A stretch of DNA of 64,000 nucleotides, taken from assembly GCF_023016525.1 (NCBI RefSeq), contig NZ_JALKCG010000001.1, positions 186,001 through 250,000 on the forward strand, written 5' to 3'. Each line of letters begins with the position of its first letter. Within the stretch, counting starts at the first letter, position 1. The stretch is from Ancylobacter koreensis (lineage in GTDB: Bacteria; Pseudomonadota; Alphaproteobacteria; Rhizobiales; Xanthobacteraceae). Below the pieces are notes generated by a model. The model did not search any database, had not been told where the DNA came from, and saw only the letters and a list, made by a program, of their open reading frames with translations. The position numbers and the translations under genes were made by a program. Positions 31,633 through 41,227 of this stretch are shown one piece after another.

Positions 31633-32469
31633 ATGGGCTACGTTACCACCAAAGACGGCGTCGAAATCTTCTTCAAGGACTGGGGTCCGAAGGATGCTCA
31701 GCCGATCGTCTTCCATCACGGCTGGCCGCTCTCGTCGGATGACTGGGACGCCCAGATGCTGTTCTTCCTCGGCAAGGGCTTCCGCGTCGTCGCCAGCGAC
31801 CGGCGCGGCCATGGCCGCTCGGCGCAGGTCAGCGAAGGCCATGACATGGATCATTACGCCGCCGACGTGAGCGCCGTGGTCGAGCATCTCGACCTGAAGA
31901 ACGCCGTCCATATCGGCCACTCCACCGGCGGCGGCCAGGTCGCCCGCTACGTCGCCAAATTCGGCGAGCCGCAGGGTCGCGTCGCCAAGGCGGTGCTTGT
32001 TTCGGCGGTTCCCCCGCTGATGGTGAAGACCGAGGCGAACCCCGAGGGCCTGGCGCTCGAAGTGTTCGACGGCTTGCGCGCCGCGCTCGCCGCCAACCGC
32101 GCCCAGTTCTTCCTCGACGTTCCCGCCGGCCCGTTCTACGGCTTCAACCGCGAGGGCGCGCAGGTCTCGCAGGGCGTGATCGAAAATTGGTGGCGGCAGG
32201 GCATGATGGGCAGCGCGAAGGCCCATTACGAAGGCATCAAGGCCTTCTCCGAGACCGACCAGACCGAGGACCTGAAGGCGATCAGCGTCCCCACGCTCGT
32301 CATGCACGGCGATGACGACCAGATTGTCCCGATCGTCGCGTCGGCCCACAAGTCGATCAAGCTGCTGCAGAATGGCACGCTGAAGGTCTATCCCGGCTTC
32401 CCGCACGGCATGCTCACCACCCATGCCGACGTAATCAATCTGGACCTGCTGGCCTTCATCGAGGGCTGA
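31633..32469 (+). CDS. alpha/beta hydrolase, non-haem chloroperoxidase/esterase family
   Basis: A 278-residue alpha/beta hydrolase starting MGYVTTKDGVEIFFKDWG. The catalytic triad is S97 in GHSTGGG, Asp in VMHGDDDQIVP and His in PGFPHGML; the oxyanion strand is HHGWPLSSDDWD. This matches cofactor-free haloperoxidases, which also act as esterases or perhydrolases. An ATG at 31600 would add 11 residues, but the 31633 start fits the family and follows GGGAT. It is convergent with a LysR gene. The substrate is not predictable. Confidence 0.9.
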   Translation: MGYVTTKDGVEIFFKDWGPKDAQPIVFHHGWPLSSDDWDAQMLFFLGKGFRVVASDRRGHGRSAQVSEGHDMDHYAADVSAVVEHLDLKNAVHIGHSTGGGQVARYVAKFGEPQGRVAKAVLVSAVPPLMVKTEANPEGLALEVFDGLRAALAANRAQFFLDVPAGPFYGFNREGAQVSQGVIENWWRQGMMGSAKAHYEGIKAFSETDQTEDLKAISVPTLVMHGDDDQIVPIVASAHKSIKLLQNGTLKVYPGFPHGMLTTHADVINLDLLAFIEG

Positions 32470-32499
32470 ACCTTCCGCCTTATCGCACGCGTCGACGAT

Positions 32500-32535
32500 C
32501 ATGGCCGCTCCCTGCCGGGGCGGCCATGGCTGTTT
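32500..32535. terminator. terminator between convergent hydrolase and LysR genes
   Basis: A perfect 9-bp stem CATGGCCGC (32500-32508) / GCGGCCATG (32520-32528) with an 11-base loop is followed by GCTGTTTCT. It lies between two stop codons and may serve the hydrolase transcript. Confidence 0.65.
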
Positions 32536-33441
32536 CTAGCCATCCGCCGACAGCGGCGGGCCGAGCGTCTTCAACGCCTCCAGCGTCGCGCGCAGGCCGC
32601 GTGGTAGCCGCTTGTCGCGGCGGATCGCCACCGCCAGCCGGCGCCCGAGCGGCGGAGAGAGCGGGCGGATGACGAGCCCGTCCGACCTGTTCTCGTGCGC
32701 CGGGAGCGCCATGGCCGGCAGCACCGAGACGCCGAGCCCGGCCGCCACCATCGCCTTGATCGCCTCGACGCTGCCCAGCGACATGACCGGGCGCACCTCC
32801 GCGCCGCCCTGTGCCAGCCAGCGGTCGACGAGGCGGCGCGTATTGCCGCCCGGCTCGTAGAGCAGCAGCGGTAGCGCCGCGAGATCGGCCGCCCGCACCC
32901 GCGCGGGAAGCGCGGTGCCGGGCGGCGCGAGGGCGAGGAAGGGATCGTCCAGCACCGGCTCGATCTCCAGCGCCCGCCCCGCCGCCGGCAGCGTCACCAG
33001 CCCGATGTCGACCGCATCCGCCTCAATGGCGCGCACGATGTCCGCGGTGTTGCCGGTGGTCACGATGAATTCGAGGCCGGGATGCTCACGCCGCAGCCGG
33101 CCGAGCACCGGCGGCAGCAGGAAGATGCTGGCCGTCGCGCCGGTGCCGAGCCGCACGCGGCCCGAGGTGCCGCCGGCATGGCGCGCCACCGCCGCCGCCA
33201 TCGTCTCCACCGCCGCGTCGAGGGCGGGCAGATGGGCGAGCAGTTCCGCCCCGGCAGGGGTCGGGCGCGCACGCCGCCCGGCGCGCTCCACCAGCGTGGC
33301 GCCGAGGCGTCGCTCAAGCTGGCGCACCTGAAGGCTGACCGCCGGCTGCGTTAGCCCCAGCCGCTCGGCCGCCGCCGAGAAGCTGCCGAGCTCGATCACC
33401 GCCGCGAAGCTCTCGATATGGTCGAGATTGAGGTTTCTCAT
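32536..33441 (-). CDS. LysR-family transcriptional regulator
   Basis: A 301-residue regulator with an N-terminal helix-turn-helix (FAAVIELGSFSAAAERLGLTQPAVSLQVRQLERRLG) and a periplasmic-binding-like effector domain (VRLGTGATASIFLLPPVLGRLRREHPGLEF). It is divergent from the GNAT-MFS pair, whose control is a reasonable guess. The intergenic stretch near 33440-33490 is AT-rich (AAAGAATTTCTCATGC, ATAATTTCTAC) and suits an operator. The effector is unknown. Confidence 0.92.
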   Translation of the reverse strand: MRNLNLDHIESFAAVIELGSFSAAAERLGLTQPAVSLQVRQLERRLGATLVERAGRRARPTPAGAELLAHLPALDAAVETMAAAVARHAGGTSGRVRLGTGATASIFLLPPVLGRLRREHPGLEFIVTTGNTADIVRAIEADAVDIGLVTLPAAGRALEIEPVLDDPFLALAPPGTALPARVRAADLAALPLLLYEPGGNTRRLVDRWLAQGGAEVRPVMSLGSVEAIKAMVAAGLGVSVLPAMALPAHENRSDGLVIRPLSPPLGRRLAVAIRRDKRLPRGLRATLEALKTLGPPLSADG

Positions 33442-33598
33442 GCAAAGAATTTCTCATGCTCTGCATAATTTCTACAATCTTCCCTTATGGCGCGAAACGC
33501 CCGATGGTGCGTCTCGCCGCCCGTTCAGGGCTTTGTCGCGCGCCTGCCATCGGCGCCGCGCCACAAGCCCGCACCGCCAGCCGAGAAGGCCAACCGCC

Positions 33599-34147
33599 GT
33601 GTCCGAACCCGTTCCGCTCCTCATCCGCGACGCCCGCGACGACGACATGGCGCCCGTGCAGGCGATCTACGCCCACCATGTGCGGCACGGCCTCGCCAGC
33701 TTCGAGGAGGTGCCGCCCAGCCTCGCCGAGATGGCGACCCGGCGCGCCCATGTGCGCGCGCTCGGCCTGCCCTATCTCGTCGCCGAGCGCGGCGGCGCGC
33801 TCCTCGGCTTTGCCTACGCCTCCGCCTACCGCCCACGCCCGGCCTATCGTTTCACGGTGGAGGATTCGGTCTATGTGGCGGCGGGGCATGGCGGCGAGGG
33901 GATCGGCTCCGCGCTGCTCGGCGCGCTGATCGCCCGCTGCGAGGAAGGGCCGTGGCGGCAGATGCTGGCGGTGATCGGCGACAGCGGCAACACGGCCTCT
34001 CTCGCCCTGCATAGCCGGCTCGGCTTCCGCACGGCGGGCACCTTCCAGTCCGTCGGCTTCAAGTTCGGCCGCTGGGTCGATTCGGTGCTGATGCAGCGCC
34101 CGCTGGGGCCCGGTGATACGTCGCCGCCCGGGGAGCGCGGCGCGTGA
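33599..34147 (+). CDS. GNAT N-acetyltransferase, phosphinothricin/methionine-sulfoximine type
   Basis: A 182-residue acetyltransferase resembling the Pat/MnaT group that acetylates phosphinothricin or methionine analogues. Motifs are IRDARDDDMAPVQAIYAHHV, FEEVPPSLAEM, VAERGGALLGFAYASAYRPRPAYRFTVEDSVYVA, the acetyl-CoA loop GHGGEGIGSALLGAL and NTASLALHSRLGFRTAG. The GTG at 33599 follows GAGAAGG and gives the family start; the frame upstream is unlikely to be coding. The stop overlaps the MFS gene start (GTGA). Confidence 0.9.
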   Translation: MSEPVPLLIRDARDDDMAPVQAIYAHHVRHGLASFEEVPPSLAEMATRRAHVRALGLPYLVAERGGALLGFAYASAYRPRPAYRFTVEDSVYVAAGHGGEGIGSALLGALIARCEEGPWRQMLAVIGDSGNTASLALHSRLGFRTAGTFQSVGFKFGRWVDSVLMQRPLGPGDTSPPGERGA

Positions 34148-35322
34148 TCTCCCACCGCGCCGTCTTCTGCCTCGCGCTCGCCCAGCTCATCGCCTGGGGC
34201 ACCACCTATTATCTGATCGGCGTCTTCGGCGCGGAAATCGGCGCCGAATTCGGCTGGAGCCGCGACGTCGTCTATGGCGGCTTCGCCGCCGCGCTGGCGG
34301 TCATGGGCCTGACCTCCACCCCCATCGGCCGGCTCATCGACCGCCATGGCGGGCACCGCATTATGGTGGCCGGTGCCTTCGTCACCGCGCTCGGCTGTGT
34401 CCTGCTCGCCGCGTGCTGGAATCTGGCGAGCTACTACACCGCCTGGCTGGCGCTCGGCCTCGCCATGCGGCTGACGCTGTACGACGCCGCCTTCGCCGCG
34501 CTGGCCCGCATCGCCGGCACGAAGGCCGCCCGGCCGATCTCGCAGATCACCCTGCTCGGCGGCCTCGCCTCCACCGTGTTCTGGCCGGTTGGCCATGAAC
34601 TGGCGCAGGCCTTCGGCTGGCGGGGCGCGGTGCTGTGCTATGCCGGCTTCGCGCTGCTCACCGTGCCGCTCTACCTCGCCTTGCCGACAGCGCGCTCACC
34701 CGCCTCGCCGACGCCCGCCGGGAGCCTGGATACGGCCGCTCCCGCTGTCGACCCGCGCCGCCTCGCCTTGCTCGGCGGCCTCTATGCGCTGATCGTCGCC
34801 GTCGCCAATTTCCTCAATGCCGGCCTCTCCTCGCATCTGATCGGCATGCTCGGCGGGCTCGGCGTCGCCGCGGCGACAGCGGTGTGGATCTCCACCCTGC
34901 GCGGCATCGGCCAGTCGCTGGCCCGGCTCGCCGAAGTGCTCTCCGGCGGGCGGATCAGCCCGCTCATGCTCAACCTGATCGCCACCGCGACGCTGCCGCT
35001 CGCCTTTGCCGCCGGCTTAGCCTCTGGCGTGTCGCTCGCGGCGGCCGCCGCCTTCGCCTTCCTCTACGGCGCCGGCAACGGCGTGCTCACCATCACGCGC
35101 GGCACGCTGCCGCTCGTGCTGTTCGATCCGCGCAGCTATGGCGTGGTGGTCGGCCGGCTGATCGCGCCGAGCTTCCTCGTCTCGGCCGCCGCGCCGGTGG
35201 TGTTCGCGCTGGTCGGCGAACGCTCCGGCGCCGCCGGCGAACTGGCGCTTTGCCTCGGCCTCGCCGCGCTCGCCTTCGCCGCCGCGCTGGCGCTGCGGGC
35301 CCTGGCGCGCCGGCCCGGCTGA
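34144..35322 (+). CDS. major facilitator superfamily transporter
   Basis: A 392-residue membrane protein with about 12 hydrophobic segments and the MFS loop motif GRLIDRHGGHRIMVAG between helices 2 and 3. It is translationally coupled to the upstream acetyltransferase (GTGA), so the pair may acetylate and export, or take up, a small amino-acid-like compound (inferred). It converges with the polyamine-type ABC operon ten bases downstream. Confidence 0.88.
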   Translation: MISHRAVFCLALAQLIAWGTTYYLIGVFGAEIGAEFGWSRDVVYGGFAAALAVMGLTSTPIGRLIDRHGGHRIMVAGAFVTALGCVLLAACWNLASYYTAWLALGLAMRLTLYDAAFAALARIAGTKAARPISQITLLGGLASTVFWPVGHELAQAFGWRGAVLCYAGFALLTVPLYLALPTARSPASPTPAGSLDTAAPAVDPRRLALLGGLYALIVAVANFLNAGLSSHLIGMLGGLGVAAATAVWISTLRGIGQSLARLAEVLSGGRISPLMLNLIATATLPLAFAAGLASGVSLAAAAAFAFLYGAGNGVLTITRGTLPLVLFDPRSYGVVVGRLIAPSFLVSAAAPVVFALVGERSGAAGELALCLGLAALAFAAALALRALARRPG

Positions 35323-35331
35323 ACGGTCTCC

Positions 35332-36219
35332 TCAGGCGAGCGCCGCTGCCGGCGTGCCGGAAAGCTCGGCCTCCTCCTCTTCCAGCGCCGCCCGCTGGCG
35401 CCGCGCCGCCGCCGCATCGGCTCGGCGCTTGTAGAGCTCATAGGCCAGCGCGCCGACGATCGTCACCGCCACGATGATGACGGCGAGCGCCGAGATGGCC
35501 GGCGTCGTGCCCTGCCGCACCCGGCCGGCGAGCACGGTGGTCAGCGTCTTGTCGGAGAGGATCGAGAAGGTCGTCGTGTTGTAGTTCTCGAAGGAGGACA
35601 GGAAGGCCAGCACCGCCGCCGAGGCGAGCGCCGGCTTGAGGAACGGCAGGAGGATATGGCGGAACACCTGCGGATAGGACGCGCCGAGATCGAGCGCCGC
35701 CTCCTCCTGCGCGCGGTCGAAGCGCTGCAGCCGGGCGAGGATGATCAGCATGCAATAGGCGGAGATGAAGCTCGCCTGCCCCAGCACGGTGAGCACCACG
35801 CCGTCATAGAGGAAGCGCGTGCCGGTCTGGCCGGTGAACTGGCGCCAGAACACCACGGTGGAGATGCCGATGATGATGCCCGGCGTCAGCACCGGCGAGA
35901 CCACGATGAGGTAATAGGCCGAGCGCACCCGCGCCTGGATCTGCGTCATCACGATGGCGCCGGCGAGCCCGATGGGCACCGAGATCGCCACCACGAGGAA
36001 GCCGATCCAGATGCTCATCCTCAGGCCCGCCATCATGTCCTGATCGGCCAGCAGCAGGCCGAACCAGTCGAGCGTGAAACCCTCGATCGGCCAGACCTGC
36101 GGGTATTGCGGCGTGTTGAAGGCCGAGACTCCCATCACCGCCAGCGGGCCCAGCAGATAGAGGAAGAACACCACCGCGTAGACCGCGAACATCACGCGCT
36201 GCAACGCACCCGCCTTCAT
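35332..36219 (-). CDS. ABC transporter permease, PotC-like (spermidine/putrescine type)
   Basis: Second inner-membrane permease of a polyamine-type importer. The 295-residue protein has six membrane segments and the ABC-coupling EAA loop (EEAALDLGASYPQVFRHILLPFLKPALA). The C-terminal cytoplasmic tail is charged (KRRADAAAARRQRAALEEEEAE). Its start overlaps the PotB-like stop (ATGA). It is the last gene of the operon in order binding protein, ATPase, PotB-like, PotC-like. Confidence 0.92.
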   Translation of the reverse strand: MKAGALQRVMFAVYAVVFFLYLLGPLAVMGVSAFNTPQYPQVWPIEGFTLDWFGLLLADQDMMAGLRMSIWIGFLVVAISVPIGLAGAIVMTQIQARVRSAYYLIVVSPVLTPGIIIGISTVVFWRQFTGQTGTRFLYDGVVLTVLGQASFISAYCMLIILARLQRFDRAQEEAALDLGASYPQVFRHILLPFLKPALASAAVLAFLSSFENYNTTTFSILSDKTLTTVLAGRVRQGTTPAISALAVIIVAVTIVGALAYELYKRRADAAAARRQRAALEEEEAELSGTPAAALA

Positions 36220-37226
36220 CGCGTGATTTCTCCAAGGCTGAGGCGGAACGCCTTGAGCACCACCAGAACGAAGACGATGCAGGTGACCAGCAGGATGAAG
36301 GCGTAAGCCGCGCCCTGCGGCCAGTTGAACGCCTGATAGAAGCGGTCATAGACGATGGGCGTGAACCACAAGGTGCGCGGCCCGCCCAGCACCAGAGGCG
36401 CGGCCAGCGCGCCGGCGGTGAGCATGAAAACCAGCGTGCAGCCTGAGGCGATGCCGGGCTTGGCGTGCGGCATCACGATGAAGGCATGGATGTGCCACCA
36501 GGGCGCGCCGAGGTCCCGCGCCGCCTCGACCTGATTCTTGTCGAGGCTCTCGATGGCGTTGTAGAGCGGGAAGATCATCATCAGGAGATAGGCGTAGCTC
36601 AGGCCCATATAGAGGCCCACATCGGCGCCGAGGAAGTCGATGGGCTCGCTGGTGAGGCCGATGCCCATCAGCATCTGGTTGATGATGCCGCCGGAAGAGA
36701 GCAGCACGCGGAAGGCGAAGGCGCGCAGGATCTCGTTCACCCAATAGGGCAGGATCAGCAGCAGCAGCAGCACGCGCAGCCGCGCCGGCGTGGCCGATTG
36801 CGCCATGTGGAAGGCGAGCGGGTAGGAGATCGCGAAGTTCAGCAGCGTGATGGCGATGCTGACCCCGATGGTGAGGAAGAAGGCCTTGATGTGCAGCCAG
36901 TTCCATTCGGCCGTCGAGGTGGTCGAGCCGAACAGGAAGTAACGGTAATTCTCCAGCGTGTAGAGGTCCTTCGGCCCGCCCATCTGGGCCGGCGGCAGCT
37001 TCGGGCGGAACGACATGTCCACCATGGCGAGCTGCGGCAGCAGGATGATGAAGAAGGCCCAGAAGCCGACCGCGACGACGAGATAGGTGCCCACCCCCAG
37101 CCCGTTGCGCTGGAAGAAGCCCGGCCCGGTGGCGATGCCGGCGCGTCGCTCATAGGCCGCGAGCAGGTAGAAACCGATGGCCACCGCGAGCGGCAGGCCG
37201 AAGACGAAGGCGAGGCCGCCGCTCAT
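36216..37226 (-). CDS. ABC transporter permease, PotB-like
   Basis: First permease of the polyamine-type importer, 336 residues. It is longer than E. coli PotB because of an extra N-terminal membrane segment (LAFVFGLPLAVAIGFYLLAAY) before the usual core. The EAA loop is EAARDLGAPWWHIHAFIVMPHAKPGI. The start ATG 37226 is one base after the ATPase stop (TGAGATG) with GGAAAGG upstream. The longer frame into the ATPase gene is not coding. Confidence 0.92.
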   Translation of the reverse strand: MSGGLAFVFGLPLAVAIGFYLLAAYERRAGIATGPGFFQRNGLGVGTYLVVAVGFWAFFIILLPQLAMVDMSFRPKLPPAQMGGPKDLYTLENYRYFLFGSTTSTAEWNWLHIKAFFLTIGVSIAITLLNFAISYPLAFHMAQSATPARLRVLLLLLILPYWVNEILRAFAFRVLLSSGGIINQMLMGIGLTSEPIDFLGADVGLYMGLSYAYLLMMIFPLYNAIESLDKNQVEAARDLGAPWWHIHAFIVMPHAKPGIASGCTLVFMLTAGALAAPLVLGGPRTLWFTPIVYDRFYQAFNWPQGAAYAFILLVTCIVFVLVVLKAFRLSLGEITR

Positions 37227-37227
37227 C

Positions 37228-38307
37228 TCAATGCCTTTCCGGCCGCGCCAGCAACAGCCCGTCCGCGGGCTGGAAGCCGATGCGCAGGTTCTCTCCCGCG
37301 CTCGGCAGCCCGACGCCGGCATTCGCGCCGATGCTGGCGGTGATCTTCTGGCCGGTCTTCGCGCGCAGCGTCACATGGGTGACGCTGCCCTCATAGGCGA
37401 CATCCAGCGTCTCACCCTCGAAGCCGACGGTGGAGCCGTTGGCGCGAAGCTGCATCGCCTCGGGGCGCACGAAGAGCAGTGCCTCCTCGCCGGCGGCGAG
37501 ACCCACCGGGTTGCGGCCCTTGAGCGTGCCGAGCGGCGTCTCCAGCGTGGCGATGTCGCCCTCCAGCGCCGAGATGCGTCCGCGAATGGCGTTGTTCTCG
37601 CCGACGAAGGAGGCGACGAACGGCGTGCGCGGCTCGGCATAGACGGCGCGCCCGTCGCCCACCTGTTCGATCACCCCCGCGTTCATCACGGCGATGCGGT
37701 CCGACATGGTCAGCGCCTCGCCCTGGTCGTGGGTAATGTAGATGAAGGTGATGCCGACGCGCTTCTGGATGGCGCGCAGCTCGGTGCGCATGTGCTGGCG
37801 CAGCTTGAGGTCGAGCGCCGAGAGCGGCTCGTCCAGCAGCAATACCGACGGCTCCACGGCAAGAGCGCGGGCGATGGCGACGCGCTGCTTCTGGCCGCCG
37901 GAAAGCTCGGAGACCCGCTTGTGGCCGTGCTCGGTGAGCGCCACCTGGATCAGCAGGTTCTTCACCTTCTCGTCGCGCTCATGGCGCGGCACGCCGCGCA
38001 CGCGCAGGCCGTAGCCGATGTTCTCGGCCACCGTCATCATCGGGAACAGCGCGAGGTTCTGGAAGATCAGCGCGGTCGGGCGCTTGTTGGGGCCGATGCC
38101 CTTCATGTCCTGGCCGCCGATGCGCACCGCTCCCCGCGTGGGCTCGATGAAGCCGGAGATGGTGCGCAGCAGCGTGGTCTTGCCGCAGCCGGACGGGCCG
38201 AGGAAGGAGAAGAACTCGCCCGGCTCGATGGTGAGGTTGGCCTCCTTGACGGCGACGAAATCGCCGAAGGTGACGTTGACGCCTTCCAGCTCGACGGCAG
38301 CGGCCAT
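37228..38307 (-). CDS. ABC transporter ATP-binding protein, PotA-like
   Basis: ATPase energising the polyamine-type importer. It has 359 residues with Walker A GPSGCGKTT, signature LSGGQKQRVAIARAL, Walker B LLLDEPLSALD and the H-loop ITHDQGEAL. A C-terminal TOBE domain follows (VGLAAGEEALLFVRPEAMQL). ATG 38307 (GGAG six bases upstream) is favoured over an earlier TTG. A repeat-bearing gap separates it from the binding-protein gene, as is common where the binding protein is made in excess. Confidence 0.94.
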   Translation of the reverse strand: MAAAVELEGVNVTFGDFVAVKEANLTIEPGEFFSFLGPSGCGKTTLLRTISGFIEPTRGAVRIGGQDMKGIGPNKRPTALIFQNLALFPMMTVAENIGYGLRVRGVPRHERDEKVKNLLIQVALTEHGHKRVSELSGGQKQRVAIARALAVEPSVLLLDEPLSALDLKLRQHMRTELRAIQKRVGITFIYITHDQGEALTMSDRIAVMNAGVIEQVGDGRAVYAEPRTPFVASFVGENNAIRGRISALEGDIATLETPLGTLKGRNPVGLAAGEEALLFVRPEAMQLRANGSTVGFEGETLDVAYEGSVTHVTLRAKTGQKITASIGANAGVGLPSAGENLRIGFQPADGLLLARPERH

Positions 38308-38414
38308 GAATTCTCCACTTGCGAACAACCGTACCGGCGGTCAGAAGCCGGCTACGCAGTTTCAGCAGGCACCCGGCCCGCCATATATCCCGGCAGGCCG
38401 AACTGCGCCGAGAA

Positions 38415-38453
38415 GCATCCCGGAGCACGCCGGCGGCGCGTCCGGGATGACGG
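38415..38453. repeat. REP-like palindrome (copy D) in the ABC operon
   Basis: GCATCCCGGAGCACGCCGG mirrored by CGTCCGGGATGACGG. It lies between the binding-protein and ATPase genes, where it may stabilise the upstream message. It shares the CATCCCGG/CCGGGATGACG ends of the other copies. Confidence 0.65.
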
Positions 38454-38476
38454 AAGCCGGCTCACGCCGCCAGAGC

Positions 38477-39652
38477 TCACGCCGCCTTGAACTTCTCGGC
38501 GTACTGGGTGCGCAGCTCGGCGTACCACGACGGCTCCGGCGGACGGCTCCACAGATTGTCGAGCGCGTTGCCGGGATAGGCCTCGGCGAAGTTCTTCTTG
38601 GCGACCTCGGAGAGGAACTTGTCCGAGCCCTTCACGACCGGGTTGTAGCCCGAGCCGTTGGCGACCATGGCCGAGATTTCCGGCGTGTGGATGAAGTTGA
38701 TGAACTCATAGGCCTGCGCGGTGTTCTTCGCCGCCTTGGTCATCGACCAGCCGTCGATCCAGGTGATGGCGCCTTCCTGCGGCGCCATGTAGGTGACCGG
38801 CTTGCCGTCCTTCTTCAGCGACAGCGGCGGGCCGTCCCAGGTCTGGCCGATCACGCAGCCATTCTCCATGAAGCCGGACTTGGTGTTGTCGGCCGAATCC
38901 CAGAACTGCTTGACCTGCGCCTTGTTGGCGATGGCGAATTCGAGGATCGGGTCGTAGATCTTCTTCATCGTCGCCTCGTCCTTGAAGGCGTCGAGCATGC
39001 GGTTGGACGGCAGCTTGCCGGACTTGTCCCACCACAGGCCGATGCCGAGCAGCAGCGAGTGCGGGCGGCCCTGCATCTTGCCCTTGAACTCCGGCGCCCA
39101 CAGCGTGCCGTAGGAGAGCTTGTCGTAGGTCAGGCCGGGGGCGAGGTCGGTGCGCCACGCGATGGCTTCCGAACCCCAGCAATGGGGCACGTGGTAGAGC
39201 CCGCCGTCCCAGGTCCACACGCTGGTGGAGCCCTCCATCATGGCCGGCAGCACCTGGTCGAGCTTCAGCTTGGAGAGGTCGTAGGGCGCGAGCACGTCCA
39301 GTTCCTTGAACTGGGGGGCACGGTCGCGGGTCGGGGCGCACAGGTCGAAGCCGTCGCCTTCCGTCGCCTGCAGCTTGTTGATCTGCTCCTCGTTCTGCGA
39401 GAACGGGGTGGAGTTCACCTTGATGCCGGTCTTCTTGGTGAATTCGGGGATCACCGGCTCGGGCAGTTCGTCCGCCCAGTTGAGGATGTTGAGTTCGCCC
39501 GAGGAGGAGAAGGCATCCTTCACCAGCCACGGGCCGGTCGCGGCGACGGTGCCGGCGGCAAGCGCGCCCTTGAACAGCACGCGGCGCGTGAAGCTGCGCG
39601 CCGCCAGCATGGTTTCGATGGACGAGTTGGGAGCTTCCGGCTTCTTCGTCAC
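38477..39652 (-). CDS. ABC transporter substrate-binding protein, PotD-like
   Basis: Periplasmic receptor for a putrescine/spermidine-type substrate. The 391-residue product has a twin-arginine-like leader (ARSFTRRVLFKGALAAGTVAATG) and the PotD fold start ELNILNWADELPEPVIPEFTKKTGIKV. It also has DLCAPTRDRAPQFKELDVLAPYD, HCWGSEAIAWRTD and WIDGWSMTKAAKNTAQAYEFINF. It leads the operon. Putrescine supply by aguAB elsewhere in the window fits a polyamine role, but ligand identity is inferred. Confidence 0.92.
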   Translation of the reverse strand: MTKKPEAPNSSIETMLAARSFTRRVLFKGALAAGTVAATGPWLVKDAFSSSGELNILNWADELPEPVIPEFTKKTGIKVNSTPFSQNEEQINKLQATEGDGFDLCAPTRDRAPQFKELDVLAPYDLSKLKLDQVLPAMMEGSTSVWTWDGGLYHVPHCWGSEAIAWRTDLAPGLTYDKLSYGTLWAPEFKGKMQGRPHSLLLGIGLWWDKSGKLPSNRMLDAFKDEATMKKIYDPILEFAIANKAQVKQFWDSADNTKSGFMENGCVIGQTWDGPPLSLKKDGKPVTYMAPQEGAITWIDGWSMTKAAKNTAQAYEFINFIHTPEISAMVANGSGYNPVVKGSDKFLSEVAKKNFAEAYPGNALDNLWSRPPEPSWYAELRTQYAEKFKAA

Positions 39653-40010
39653 GACATGTTCCTCGCTCTGGCCGCCCGGCTGACCGTCATGGGCGGAATG
39701 GGCCGGGAGAGAGTGAGCACGAAGCGTGCCAGCAATGCGACATGTTGCACGGGTGCGACGCCCCGGCGGTACGCGCCCGACACGGCGCCCGCCGCGCCTC
39801 TCTCCCCGCCGCGCCGAGGGGGCGGCCGGCCGCCACCCGCATCCGGGACCGCTGGCGCCGAATTAGCCAGAATCGCCCGAATCGGCAGCAGCCGGCCCTC
39901 GCGCCTGCCGCGCGTTTCAGCACCGGGCGAAAGGCTTCGACTTTCGTTCGAGCCAAAAGCGCAAGAAAACGCGGCTCAAGCGCGGCTCGCCCCCCGCCTC
40001 CACCCGCGCG
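39653..40010. other. intergenic region upstream of the PotD-like gene
   Basis: 358 bases between two minus-strand genes. It must contain the importer promoter and the end of the serine hydrolase transcript. I see no conserved frame, clear terminator or recognisable operator. Confidence 0.5.
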
Positions 40011-41021
40011 TCAGCCCAGCGCCGCCAGCAGCTCGCCGGCGAGCGCGTGCAGGTCGTCGCGGTGGCCGGTGCGGCCGGAGGGCACGTCCGTGGCGGAGGT
40101 CATCACGATGGAGACCCCGCGCGCGGGCGCCACATAGAGCATCTGCCCGCCATAGCCCCAGCCGTAATGCACGGGCATGCCCGCCATCTCCCGCGTGAAC
40201 CAGCCATAGCCATAGGCGTCGCCGGTGAAGCGCGAGGCGGTGCGCGGTAGCCAGCACGCGCCGATCCACGCCTCCGGGATCACCGGATCGCCCGCCCGGT
40301 TGCGCCCGTCCTTGCGGCAGCACTCGGCGAAGGCGAGCAGCGAGGTGGGCCGCATCGCCATCTGGTTGCCGCCGAAATAGATGCCCTGCTTGTCGCGCTC
40401 CCAGCTCGCGATCTGGAAACCTTCGATGGGCCCCAGCCAGTCGCGCGCCAGCGCCAGCGTCGAGCGCCCCGAGGCGCGGGTGAGGATGGCGGAGAGGAGA
40501 TGCGTCGAGCCGGTGGAATAGAGCATGGCCCCGCCCGGCGCGTCGACAAAGGGCCGCGCCAGCGCCGCCCGCACCCAATTTCCAGAGGCGATCCACTGCC
40601 CGTAATAGGGCCCGGAGGTGCGCTCCAGCCCCGCCTGCATGGAGAGCAGATTGCCGATGGTGATCTCATTGAGGCGCGGGTCGGGGTCGGCGGGCAGATC
40701 GGCCCTGAGCAGCGGGGCGACCTTCTGGTCCGCCCCTTCCAGCACGCCCTTGTCTATGGCGATGCCGACCAGCATGGCGAGGACGCTTTTCGAGGCCGAC
40801 TTGATGTTGGCCGGCCGGTCGACCCGCCCGCCGGAATAGCCGCGCGCGGCGAGCGTCTCGCCGCCCTTGGAGACGAGCACGGTGCGCAGCGGCTTGAGTT
40901 CGCCGGCGCGGTCGAGCAGAGGCGTCAGCCGCGCGGCGGCGTCGGGGGGCTCACCTTGAGCGCGCGCGAGGCGCGGGGCGAGCAGAAGCAGCGGAGCGGC
41001 AAGCAGGGAACGACGGTGCAT
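40011..41021 (-). CDS. secreted serine hydrolase, class C beta-lactamase/penicillin-binding-like
   Basis: A 336-residue protein with a short signal peptide (RRSLLAAPLLLLAPRLARAQ). Its beta-lactamase-like fold has the SxxK motif SASK (residues 75-78, IKSASKSVLAMLVG) and a YST triad position (MLYSTGSTHLLSAIL). Such proteins are esterases, amidases or peptidases. The family is broad, so no substrate is assigned and true beta-lactam hydrolysis should not be assumed. It appears to be a single-gene unit. Confidence 0.88.
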   Translation of the reverse strand: MHRRSLLAAPLLLLAPRLARAQGEPPDAAARLTPLLDRAGELKPLRTVLVSKGGETLAARGYSGGRVDRPANIKSASKSVLAMLVGIAIDKGVLEGADQKVAPLLRADLPADPDPRLNEITIGNLLSMQAGLERTSGPYYGQWIASGNWVRAALARPFVDAPGGAMLYSTGSTHLLSAILTRASGRSTLALARDWLGPIEGFQIASWERDKQGIYFGGNQMAMRPTSLLAFAECCRKDGRNRAGDPVIPEAWIGACWLPRTASRFTGDAYGYGWFTREMAGMPVHYGWGYGGQMLYVAPARGVSIVMTSATDVPSGRTGHRDDLHALAGELLAALG

Positions 41022-41227
41022 GCCGGGGAAGATAGGGCGGGATCGGGGGATGTGGGGTCACGATGGGGGGAGGATGATCGGTGGACTGCAGCAAAGAGAG
41101 ATGCGCCGGGCCAATCTAGCCAATATCATATCTGCACATCTCCGCCGAATCGGCAGCCGCTTAATACAAGCGTCTCCGTCGGATTCCAAGGTATATATCT
41201 GCAATTCGCTCCCACCCCCCTCTAGAA

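Noticed and set aside
40011-41021. Antibiotic-resistance beta-lactamase
   Set aside because: Only SxxK and a YST motif of the broad serine beta-lactamase-like family are visible; most such proteins are esterases or peptidases.
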